Source of the DNA: Flabesymbios commensalis
Lineage: Eukaryota; Annelida; Polychaeta; Terebellida; Flabelligeridae
Direction: 5' to 3'
Assembly (NCBI GenBank): GCA_964017125.1
Contig: OZ024915.1
Location: 20,964,553-21,028,552 of the forward strand
DNA length: 64,000 bases
Positions 45,711 through 54,937 of this stretch are shown one piece after another. Each line of letters opens with the position of its first letter. Position 1 is the stretch's first letter. Below the pieces are notes generated by a model. The model was given only the letters and a program-made list of their open reading frames with translations. It made no database searches and had not been told where the DNA came from. A program made the position numbers and the translations under genes.

Positions 45711-46037
45711 CTAAAAACAAAAAAAAGACAAAATTAGATTCGTGTACAATAACAACTTGTAATTATATTGTACATAGCGATACTTTATAGCATGCACAGT
45801 CAAGATAGTTGGGACATTGTGCTCAGGCATAAAAATAAACACGTGGAAAAGTGCTTATACCATATATTTATGATGACAATAATAGGAGATCTGCAGAACG
45901 CTACATAGGCTGATATTAGACGTGAACTCTGATTATTTAATTTTAACAAGTCACTCAAATAATTGTTTACATACAAATCTAAATATTAACACTCATGGGA
46001 ATTTTAGAAATACTTGATATACTACTAAAATTTGACT

Positions 46038-46283
46038 TTAACCCCTTAACCGCCGGTGCCGTCCATATTCGTTTTTTACATTTTTATTAGCACATAACAT
46101 ATCAGCTTTTAAACCTGTTGAAGATGAAAAGCAACATTTATCAGCAAGATTTAAAATTTGTTGACCTCCATTTTGTCAAATCTTAACAATTTTCACCCAC
46201 TTGAAGTTGTGGATCGCGTCAGCGAGCCACAATTTCAAGTGTGTGAAAATTCAAAATGAATAATTTGGCGGTTAAAAGGTTAA
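46038..46283. mobile_element. TTAA hairpin MITE C, opposite orientation
   Basis: The ends are TTAACCCCTTAACCGCC and GGCGGTTAAAAGGTTAA. The hairpin CACTTGAAGTTGTGGATCGC / GCGAGCCACAATTTCAAGTG lies near the right end, the mirror of 21858-22102. Confidence 0.78.
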
Positions 46284-46494
46284 AACTTTCCGACAGAGAC
46301 GAAATGTGCAGGATAACAGAGAGAAACAGGAAAAATATTTCTTACATTTCTTAAAATTACACTTAATCCCCTTAATCGATCAGTAGGTAAAATTAATGCT
46401 TAACGTCACTTTCCAACTCGACGTGCCCAAGCCACTATATATTATGCTTCCTGATACCAATTTGATTTAATAACTAATTAACAAAGTTTACAAG

Positions 46495-46620
46495 TAAGTT
46501 GTTTTACGTCACTTTTCGGCCAGTGTGCCATTTAAGTGACTATGGATGCAAGTTAAAAACAGCATATGTTTGTGTAACAAAAAGGCCAAACTGATAGCAA
46601 TGATTTTCGCACAAGAGTGT
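46495..46620 (-). mobile_element. LINE 3' end fragment
   Basis: CAAGTAAGTTGTTTTACGTC, then the hairpin TCACTT-TTCGGCC...-AAGTGA. On the minus strand this is a LINE 3' terminus with a short tail. Confidence 0.55.
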
Positions 46621-46626
46621 GCGAGT

Positions 46627-47262
46627 AGTAGTAAATCATTGCTTTAGGTCACTTTTCGGCACAAAAAGGTCTTTTAAGTGACATTGTAATAAGATAAAAA
46701 CGTTATAGTTAATTCATGAGATGAAATGATGTACAGCACAAGCCCACTTGTGCACCATAAGCTTGTACAGGATACATGATAAAACACCTGATGACATAAG
46801 TTTTATGTGATTAATGTATGTGGTTTGAACACTAAATTCAATACTCCTGACTTTGAATATAATTTATTGAATTATGATTTTGTGATATTAACAGGAACGA
46901 AATGTAACGATATTGATATCGAAGTATTATCCGACAAGCTAGATAAACTTGGTTGTATCATGTTGTATAAAAATACACAAAAAATATCTGTTCACCGTTC
47001 AGGCGGAATAGCCATATTTGTGCGTGCCATATTTAAAGATAAAACAAAATTGTTTCCGTCAGAAAACCCAGCATGTTCATGGTTTTTAATTAGTGAGAAG
47101 ATTATTTTTGGTTATCATAAGGATATGTTATGTGGAGCTGTCTATATACCACCTGAAGGCTCCAAATACAGTGATGTAGGTCTATTCGACGATTTGTCTT
47201 TAGATCTCATTCATATGAATTCCGATAACAAATACTAAGTTTTACTAATGTGTGAATTTTAA
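46627..47262. mobile_element. Rearranged LINE fragment: minus 3' tail plus inverted endonuclease piece
   Basis: Left part (46627-46780): a minus-strand LINE tail with ACTACTACT end and the TCACTT...AAGTGA hairpin. Right part (46807-47238): a + strand frame of 143 codons. Its VCGLNTKF, NYDFVILTGTKCND, RSGGIAIFVR and LCGAVYIPP are the start of an AP-type endonuclease of the CR1/L2/jockey kind. The expected ET of the catalytic motif reads GT. The head-to-head layout fits twin priming. Confidence 0.55.
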
Positions 47263-47276
47263 CTCAAGGACTGCAA

Positions 47277-47970
47277 GTAGTAGTAGTAGTAGTAAATCAT
47301 TGCTTTACGTCACTTTTCGGCACAAAAGGTCTTTTAAGTGACATTGTAATACGATAAAACGTTGTAGTCAATTGATGAGATGAAATGATGTACAGATGAT
47401 GATGTGAGGGTGATAGGGCATGGTGGGTTATTGAGAGCGTTTTCCTTCGCTCGCCCGATAAGGGGTTCTGGGCATGTCATCCAGTTAAAAAACTTTTGAT
47501 GATAATATGATATAGCGACTTTGAATACTTAGGCCCCTATATTTTTATAATCTGACCATGTATTGTTGTTTTTATTTGTTAAGAATTTCTTGTACAGTCG
47601 TTTTCTTGTCCAAATTTCTTTCCTGAGACGGGTATTCATGAAAGGGGGCTGATCAGGCCTAACCTTTTTTGTTTTCAGGGGAGCATGATGTTCTATGACC
47701 TCCTTTAAACAATCAGTAAACAATTTCCATGCATGATTAGCGTTCTCTACAGTTTCACATTTAGAGATTTGTGAGGTTTCAATACTAGATGTATAATTTA
47801 TTTTATTGTATTTTTTAAATGATCTATAATGGATATATCTGTCATGTTTAAATGGCACATGGAACCTCATCATTGTTGCAACCATATTATGAAAATCACA
47901 TGTAACTGAGACATTTATGATGATTTCAAATTGACAAAAAAAATAGTTTGGTTTATGCGTGGTCAAGCGT
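47277..47970 (-). mobile_element. LINE fragment: endonuclease-RT linker and 3' tail
   Basis: The tail (GTA repeats at 47275-47294, hairpin at 47307-47340) is followed on the minus strand by a frame at 47529-47966. Its CDFHNMVATMMR, WKLFTDCLKEVIEHHAPLK and WTRKRLYKKFLTN are typical of the linker between endonuclease and reverse transcriptase. The RT itself is missing, so the element is internally deleted. Confidence 0.65.
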
Positions 47971-48108
47971 GGTCAGCGTGGTCAAGGTAGTAACTCACTG
48001 GGCTGCGACGGTTTGAAATAGTTTGCGATTGAAAGTAGCTATAAAAATTGCGAATTAGCGACAACTTTTTCTTGCTATCTCACTGAATTTGTAATTACGA
48101 TACATTTG

Positions 48109-48606
48109 CGTAAGTAAGTAAGTAAAAGATTTGCTTTACTTCACTTTTCGGCCAGTATGGCCATTCAAGTGAAAATTCCAGGTATTACAATATCCCATAT
48201 TGTATAGTTAAAGTAGTAAAGGAAAGACAAAGCCAATAAAAGCATGATCGTACTAAAATATTCAGTTTAAAGTGTTTGATATGATAAGATGACGATGCTC
48301 CTGGCACCTATTTGTAACGAGTCTGATGACATGTTGAAGCGCCTGCACTACAACACAGTTTAATGGGTATAAAAATATTAGTATAAATAATGTAAAATAT
48401 GAAGTGATTATAAAATGAACGACTTTTCAAGTCACTATATCTCCATGAAATTGGAGTGATTGTGTAAAAACTACAAGTCAAAGTCAAAACAGTGTCATTG
48501 TCAAAACAAATATATAATATATCCTATAATACTATATACTATAATCAAAAAAAGTAAACCCATTTAGACATAAATATGAATGACATAAACAATGAACAGA
48601 GAAACC
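48109..48606 (-). mobile_element. LINE 3' UTR copy (tail type A)
   Basis: GTAAGTAAGTAAAAGATTTG, the hairpin TCACTTTTCGGCCAGTATGG...AAGTGA, then CCAGGTATTACAATATCCCA. It is nearly identical to 50996-51370, 62748-63095 and 63158-63658. Confidence 0.75.
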
Positions 48607-49486
48607 ATTAAGTAAGTAAGTAAATGTCTTCTTTACTTCACTTTGCGGCTAGTACGGCCGGAGACATCATGAAACCACAAAAAATTCTCAAAAATTTAAG
48701 ACTTACAGTGCCCCCACAGTTGGTAATAGGGTCTGTGATATTGGAGGACATCACAGAGCGATCACAAACCGTGAGGACACCGTAAGTCACCACAGGCTAA
48801 TTGTACGGCAATGGCTTCTCTATGACATGCTGCATTATCCGCCAGGATGCCACAGAGAAACCTTTAAAACAATAAAGTGAAAAAATAATTATATGGCACT
48901 GGTTTCTTTCGGACATCCCGTCCATCGCCAGGATGCCAAAGGGAAACCACTGCAAACACAAAAAAAAACAAATCATAGAGGAACTATGAGTAGACCCACA
49001 ATGCCCCCACAGCTGGGGATCGGGTCTGTCATCGAGAACTAGCACGACAGAGCGATCACAATCCGTGAGAGCACTGTAAGGCACCACAAGTACAATGAAA
49101 AAATATACAAAATATATAAATATGAATATATAAAGATATATAAAGACCGAGATGTTATACTTGAAATCAGTATATGGTATATAATAAAACTGTTTTGTCT
49201 TATCCAGGGCAGCCTTGGCCAAAACATCAGCCCGTTCATTACCCTGTATTCCAATATGGCTGGGTACCCAGCAAAAAATAATGTCCTTGTGCCCAGACAA
49301 GTAGTGACACATATGCAAAATATTGGAAACAATTGGGTTGTTGAGTTTTTGACTCTTAAAAGCCTGCAATGAAGATAGCGAGTCTGTGATGATCATGAAC
49401 TCCTCGTCATTACTATCCCAGATGTATTCGATGGCAGCTTCAATAGCTAACAGCTCTGCTGTGCAAATTGAAGCCTCATCGTTAAT
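48607..49486 (-). mobile_element. Truncated LINE: RNase H piece with tail type B
   Basis: 49140-49486 matches the RNase H region of the long LINE (51735-52076), including TDSLSSLQ, HIGIQGNERADVLAK. Its left part has a different 3' UTR with CTTCACTTTGCGGC and CCCCCACAG...GAGGACATCACAGAGCG blocks. The 199-codon frame here fuses the RNase H piece to noncoding sequence. The right edge abuts the promoter-like segment before 49638. Confidence 0.7.
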
Positions 49487-49637
49487 GCGTCACGTGATGT
49501 AAACAATCAAACACACGTGGGTTTCGCCGGGGGACAAATACCATCAAAACCGTGGTAAAATCAGCAGTCGGTGATTTAAAAACATTATCAAAAGTTGTAT
49601 TAACATCTATAGACACTTTTGATATATATTATCAACA

Positions 49638-49831
49638 ATGAGCACCGAAAATAATAACAGCATGGACTGCGAGAACACGGGACTGTCCCACGCCAGCATT
49701 GAAACAAACACCAACATGGCGACGGCGCATGGCAACCAGCCAGCAACAATAAACAGTGGTGGAAAAACATCAATTATCACGCTGGAAGTTATCCAGGTAT
49801 TGATAGGCCTGTATTTCATGCTAAGCGCCTG
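49638..49831 (+). CDS. Candidate first exon of a small membrane protein (MS4A/CD20-like?)
   Basis: ATG at 49638 opens MSTENNNSMDCENTGLSHAS, a polar Asn/Thr-rich segment of about 44 residues. A hydrophobic run containing ITLEVIQVLIGLYFMLSAW follows. The pattern of a polar tail leading into VIQVLIGL resembles the first membrane segment of MS4A (CD20-like) proteins; this is weak family-level similarity. Donors are possible at 49796/GTATTG (phase 0) or 49831/GTTAGG (phase 2); without splicing the frame stops at 49868. Upstream, CACGTG twice (about 49492, 49512) and a GC-rich patch suit a promoter. Confidence 0.35.
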
Positions 49832-50163
49832 GTTAGGGGCCTTGGAAGTTGTCACCCTCCACTCATAGATGGCGCTCATGTTCACGTCGCGTGGCAGTGT
49901 ACCACTCCATGCAGAACCTAGACGCACTATCATATGATAGTTTGAGAGCTTAACACTTACAATTGCATGCATGTCTAATGTTGGCTTTCTGGCAACATGT
50001 ATTCCGTTTAAAAAAAAAAAAAAATATGAGTACAGGTAAATCTTAATAACTGTAACATTTCATGTATAAGATTATAAGAAGAAGGCTATAGGCTACACAA
50101 TTATGATAATTAGAACTAATGATGTAGAAAGTTGTCTATTGCTTAGGTAATTATATAGCAGGT

Positions 50164-50995
50164 AACCTTCACTATTATAATGATATGTGGGAGGCTGTTA
50201 AGGACTTAAGGTGCCTTAACAGCTGTGATATGTCGAAGGCTGTTAAGGTGTCAATAACACGCCACTACAGTCTTCACTATTCTGTGATATGTGGAAGGCT
50301 GTTAAGCTGTTGAGAACACGCCACTACAGCCTTCATTATTCTGTGATTTTTTAAGGCTGTTAAGGTGTCAATAACACGCCCCGACAGTCTTCACTATTCT
50401 GTGATATGTTGAAGGCTGTTAAGCTGTTGAGAACACGCCACTACAGCCTTCATTATTCTGTGATTTTTTTAAGGCTGTTAAGGTGTCAATAACACGCCCC
50501 AACAGCCTTCACTATTCTGTGATATGTTGAAGGCTGTTAAGGTGTCAATAACACACCACTACAGCCTTCACTATTCTGTGATATGTGGAAGGCTGTTGAG
50601 CTGTTGAGAACACGCCACTACAGCCTTCACTATTCTGTGATATTTTGAAGGCTGTTATTAAGGTGTCAATAACACGCCCCAACAGCCTTCACTGTTCTGT
50701 GATATGTTGAAGGCTGTTAAGGTGTCAATTACAAGCCACTACATCCTTCATTATTCTTTGATATTTTGAAGGCTGTTAAGGTGTAAATAACACGCCCCAA
50801 CATCTTTTACTGTTCTGTGATATGTTGAAGGCTGTTAAGGTGTCAATAACACGCCTTAACAGCCTTCACTATTCTGTGGTATGTTGAAGGCTGTTATGGT
50901 GTCAATAACACGCCACTACAGCCTTCACTATTCTCTGATATGTGGAAGGCTGTTAATGTGTCAATAACACACCACTACAACCTTCACTATTCTGT
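50164..50995. repeat. 59-bp hairpin minisatellite, left block (about 14 units)
   Basis: Unit: GATATGTGGAAGGCTGTTAA, GGTGTCAATAACACGCCACT, ACAGCCTTCACTATTCTGT. Within each unit GAAGGCTGT and ACAGCCTTC pair, as do GGTGT and ACACGCC, giving a hairpin. Variants with CGCCTTAACAGCCTTC extend the pairing. Confidence 0.92.
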
Positions 50996-53900
50996 AAAGT
51001 AAAGTAAGTAAAATGCTTTACTTCACTTTTCGGCCAGTATGGCCATTTAAGTGAAAATTCCAGGTATTACAATATCCCATATTGTATAGTTAAAGTAGTA
51101 AAGTAAAGACAAAGCCAATAAAAGCATGATCGTACTAAAATATTGAGTTTAAAGTGTTTGATATGATAAGATGACGATGCTCCTGGCACCTATATGTAAC
51201 GAGTCTGATGACATGTTGTAGCGCCTGCACTACAACACAGTTTAATGAGTATAAAAATATCAGTATAAATAATGTAAAATATGAAGTTATTATAAAATGA
51301 ACGACTTATCAAGTCACTATATCTCCATGAACTTGGAGTGATTGTGTAAAAACTACAAGTCTAAGTCTAATAATTAAAACATAGAATATAGGTTACATTC
51401 CCGAAGGAACTGAATAATAAAATCAGCAGGGGTGTCCCTGAATAGCTCAAATAAGGAATTAAATGCAAAATACTTCCTTCTAATATGCGCATATTTCGCA
51501 CAACTGAGAAGGACATGTCTTACAGTGAGACGAGTATTGCAGCACATAGGTCGCAATTCTCCTCTCAATAAATAGCCGTTTGTAAAATAGGCATGGCCAA
51601 TTCTGGCCCTGCATAAGACAACGTCATCTCTTCGGCGTTCCATTGGTGTAAAAGATCGCTTAATGATTGGTTGTACCTCGAACAATTTGCTGGTGACATT
51701 GATGTTCCATTCACCTTGCAAAATGTCATCAAGGTAGACCGAGATGTTATACTTGAAATCAGTATATGGTATATAATAAAACTGTTTTGTCTTATCCAGG
51801 GCAGCCTTGGCCAAAACATCAGCCCGCTCATTACCCTGTATTCCAATATGGCTGGGTACCCAGCAAAAAATAATGTCCTTGTGCCCAGACAAGTAGTGAC
51901 ACATATGCAAAATATTGGAAACAATTGGGTTGTTGAGTTTTTGACTCTTAAGAGCCTGCAATGAAGATAGCGAGTCTGTGACGATCATGAACTCCTCGTC
52001 ATTACTATCCCATATGTATTCGATGGCAGCTTCAATAGCTAACAGCTCTGCTGTGCAAATTGAAGCCTCATCGTTGATACGACAACTAAATTCATGATCA
52101 TCACAGACAAAGGACATAGCTGTCCTCTTGTCTTCCTTTGATCCGTCAGTATACACCTTCCGGTGCTTCGGAAATCTACAAAATAGCTCCAGCAACATGC
52201 TCTGGAAGACAAGGGGACAGGTGTCTCCTTTCCTGAGATCTGAGAGGTTCAAAAGTATATTAGGCTGTTGGAGAAGCCAGGGTGGACATTCTGGTGGGCG
52301 CACAACGCTAATTGCGTCGAGCTCCACCTCCATGTCCTCCAGATGGGGTTGGAGTCTTATACCTAAAGTAGGTATAGTCCCTGGCTTGTTATTAAACAGT
52401 CTCTTGTACTCTGGGTTGACAACACACGAGTATGCCGGGTTCTCAGGATTTGCTTTCATCTTCATATAGTATTGCAGGCTCAGCTTCAACCGGCGAGTCT
52501 CTAAAGAGGGCTCACCGGTCTCCACCTGAAGACTTTCGATTGGTGATGTTCGAAATGCCCCTGAACATAATCTCAAACCTTGGTTCGCGATTGGATCAAG
52601 TACTGCTAAGTACGATCGTCTCGCTGAACCATAAACAATACAACCATAATCCAGTTTGGATCTGATGTGAGACCGGTAAATCCTCAGTAAGGTTGTCCGG
52701 TCACCACCCCAATCCTTGCTGGATATAACTCGTAGTAATTGTAATGCTTTCCTACACTTATCTTTCATATATTTGATGTGTGGAATAAAACTGAGCTTCT
52801 TGTCGAAAAACAGACCAAGAAATTTGACCTGCTCTTCAACAGGAAGCTGTTGTCCATATAGTTTGAGATTAGGCTCAGGCTGTAAGCCATTTTTTTTGCA
52901 AAAATGTACACATAAAGTTTTTGTGGGAGAAAATTTAAAGCCGTTCTCATCCGCACAAGTCACCAACTTATCGAGGCAACCTTGCAGGCGCCGCTCAATT
53001 ATTGCCATATTGCTTGACTGGCAGTAAACAGCCAGATCATCAACATATAATGATTTTTCAATATCGTCTGGTAAAGCATCAATTATACTGTTTATTTTAA
53101 TGGTAAATAGAGTTGGTGAAAGGATACTACCTTGTGGGACACCCTCCTCCTGTGGATTTAGTGAAGAGTGGGTGTTGTCTAAGCGGACTTTAAATTTTCT
53201 CCCCTTTAAAAAATTGTCAATGAATAAGGGTAATCTACCCTTCAGGCCCATTTCATGGAGATCTTTCATGATACCACCCTTCCATGTGGTATCATAGGCC
53301 TTTTCTAAATCAAAAAATACTCCAACTGTATGTTGATTTTTAACAAAACCTTGACGGATATAAGTCTCTAGTCTGACCAAATGGTCTGTGGTGCTCTTTC
53401 CTTTTTGAAAACCACATTGATATTTAGTTATTATGTTATTGTCTTGTAAAAACCATGTGAGACGATGATTGATCATGCGCTCCATGATTTTGCAAAGACA
53501 ACTTGTCAATGCTATTGGCCTATAATTATTAGGATCTGTTCGATCTTTTCCAGGTTTAGGGATCGGGATCACTGTTGCTTCTCTCCATCCATCTGGGAAA
53601 TCCTGAGATTGCCACAGATCATTCAAGAGTAGAAGCAACAGATCAAGTGATACATCAGGCAAATGTTTCAGAAACTGGTAGTGAATTTCATCAGGGCCAG
53701 TTGCCGAATCAGTTGCCTGAGCGATAGATTTAATTAATTCTCGTTTAGAGAAATCAACATTGTACTTTTCGTCATTATCTGACTCAAAGTCCAATGTGTT
53801 CTCCTTCTCCTTGTCCCTAATCTTTCGAAATTTTTCCTGATAATGATCTGGCGATGATTTAGCAGCGAAGGATGTCGCCAGCGTTTCTGCAATATCCGTT

Positions 53901-54917
53901 TTATTGGTTATTGTGTCAGAATCAGTGATAAGGTACTTGATGGTTTTATCTTTCCTCTTGCCACTGATTCTGCGCAGCATTTGCCAAGTATGTTTTGCCG
54001 ATGTATTATTATTTAGTGTGGAGACATATGCTCTCCAAGATTGCCGCTTGGCTTCACTGATTGTGCGGCGAGCTTTAGCGTAATCTTTCTTATATCCGTC
54101 AAGGTTTTGTCTAGTTGGATGTTTTTTAAATTTTTGCAAGGATTTTTTCCTTTTGTCTATTGCCTTTCGGCAACCTTCGTCAAACCAGGGTTTGTCGATT
54201 TTTTGGGGAACTGTCGAGGTTTTGGGTATGCTTTTATCTGCTATGTTGTGTAACTTGGCTGTAAAAAGGGCTATATGGTCATCAACCCCCTCTTCATTCT
54301 CAAATTGAGAGATTGTGAGGCTCTCCCCACAAGACTGTTGGAAGGCCTCCCAATCTGCTCTGTGCAGCCTCCAATGCTGCACTCTCTCTTCAACAATAGA
54401 GTTGTTGCTCTCTATAAATATAGGATAATGATCACTGCCACAGAGATCCTCGTTGACCCTCCAAGTGTAATCCAAATATAAATCGGGATCACACAAGGAT
54501 AGGTCAATGGCTGTTGCAGATCCTGAAGCAGGGTGTAAATAGGTGGTGGTATTATCATTAAAAATGCAGAGGTTTTCCTCTGAGAGGAAGTCTTCTATTA
54601 TTCTGCCCCGTGGGTTGATGTCCCTACAGCCCCACATTGTGTGGTGCCCGTTAAAATCTCCCAGTAGCATAAAGGGTCTGGGCAATTGTTTTACCAGCTG
54701 CCTCAATTCCACAACATCTACTGAGCGGTTTGGCGGTAAATAAACAGAGCATATCGTCATTGATCTGTGACAGTTTATGTTAACCGCCACAGCCTGTAAA
54801 TTAGTTTTTAATGTTATATGTTGATGTGGTGTTCCGTCCTTCACAAGGATAGAGACACCCCAGCAGGCCCTTTCATTATTGGCAGGGCCAAAACAATTGA
54901 CCATTGTATAGTTTTTG
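50996..54917 (-). mobile_element. 5'-truncated LINE inserted in the minisatellite
   Basis: The 3' tail (TTTAC/TTAC repeats on the minus strand) is at 50996-51012 and the 3' UTR extends to 51373. The left edge follows TCACTATTCTGT (50984-50995) and the right edge precedes the same 12 bases (54918-54929). These are either a target duplication or simply the repeat unit. Truncation falls inside the endonuclease domain. Confidence 0.88.
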
Positions 54918-54937
54918 TCACTATTCTGTGATATCAT
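51374..54937 (-). CDS. LINE ORF2-type polyprotein: endonuclease, reverse transcriptase, RNase H
   Basis: A 1187-codon frame without stops. Residues 8-180 are an AP endonuclease missing its start (LLGDFNGHH at 91-99, AIDLSLCDPD at 143-152, GSDHYPIF at 167-174). The reverse transcriptase spans about 410-720 (YRPIALTSCLCKIMERMIN, FFDLEKAYDT, GVPQGSILSPTLF, YVDD at 631-634). RNase H spans about 925-1050 with D931, E964, D988 and D1040. The end has the RARIGHAYFTNGYLLRGE motif and a Cys/His tail. RNase H plus this tail points to the I group of LINEs (I, Nimb, Loa, ingi-like). Residues 1-7 (MISQNSD) come from the minisatellite, not the LINE, so the start codon is fortuitous. The intact frame implies recent insertion. 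Confidence 0.92.
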   Translation of the reverse strand: MISQNSDKNYTMVNCFGPANNERACWGVSILVKDGTPHQHITLKTNLQAVAVNINCHRSMTICSVYLPPNRSVDVVELRQLVKQLPRPFMLLGDFNGHHTMWGCRDINPRGRIIEDFLSEENLCIFNDNTTTYLHPASGSATAIDLSLCDPDLYLDYTWRVNEDLCGSDHYPIFIESNNSIVEERVQHWRLHRADWEAFQQSCGESLTISQFENEEGVDDHIALFTAKLHNIADKSIPKTSTVPQKIDKPWFDEGCRKAIDKRKKSLQKFKKHPTRQNLDGYKKDYAKARRTISEAKRQSWRAYVSTLNNNTSAKHTWQMLRRISGKRKDKTIKYLITDSDTITNKTDIAETLATSFAAKSSPDHYQEKFRKIRDKEKENTLDFESDNDEKYNVDFSKRELIKSIAQATDSATGPDEIHYQFLKHLPDVSLDLLLLLLNDLWQSQDFPDGWREATVIPIPKPGKDRTDPNNYRPIALTSCLCKIMERMINHRLTWFLQDNNIITKYQCGFQKGKSTTDHLVRLETYIRQGFVKNQHTVGVFFDLEKAYDTTWKGGIMKDLHEMGLKGRLPLFIDNFLKGRKFKVRLDNTHSSLNPQEEGVPQGSILSPTLFTIKINSIIDALPDDIEKSLYVDDLAVYCQSSNMAIIERRLQGCLDKLVTCADENGFKFSPTKTLCVHFCKKNGLQPEPNLKLYGQQLPVEEQVKFLGLFFDKKLSFIPHIKYMKDKCRKALQLLRVISSKDWGGDRTTLLRIYRSHIRSKLDYGCIVYGSARRSYLAVLDPIANQGLRLCSGAFRTSPIESLQVETGEPSLETRRLKLSLQYYMKMKANPENPAYSCVVNPEYKRLFNNKPGTIPTLGIRLQPHLEDMEVELDAISVVRPPECPPWLLQQPNILLNLSDLRKGDTCPLVFQSMLLELFCRFPKHRKVYTDGSKEDKRTAMSFVCDDHEFSCRINDEASICTAELLAIEAAIEYIWDSNDEEFMIVTDSLSSLQALKSQKLNNPIVSNILHMCHYLSGHKDIIFCWVPSHIGIQGNERADVLAKAALDKTKQFYYIPYTDFKYNISVYLDDILQGEWNINVTSKLFEVQPIIKRSFTPMERRRDDVVLCRARIGHAYFTNGYLLRGELRPMCCNTRLTVRHVLLSCAKYAHIRRKYFAFNSLFELFRDTPADFIIQFLRECNLYSMF

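Noticed and set aside
47529-47966. Independent 145-codon host gene
   Set aside because: Its right part is a LINE linker (TDCLKEVIEHHAPLK, WTRKRLYKKF) and it lies next to a LINE tail.
48797-49396. 199-codon minus frame as a gene
   Set aside because: The first third is a piece of LINE RNase H; the rest is noncoding LINE tail read through by chance.
51671-54743. Plus-strand frames of 60-113 codons opposite the LINE
   Set aside because: They are antisense shadows of the 1187-codon LINE frame.
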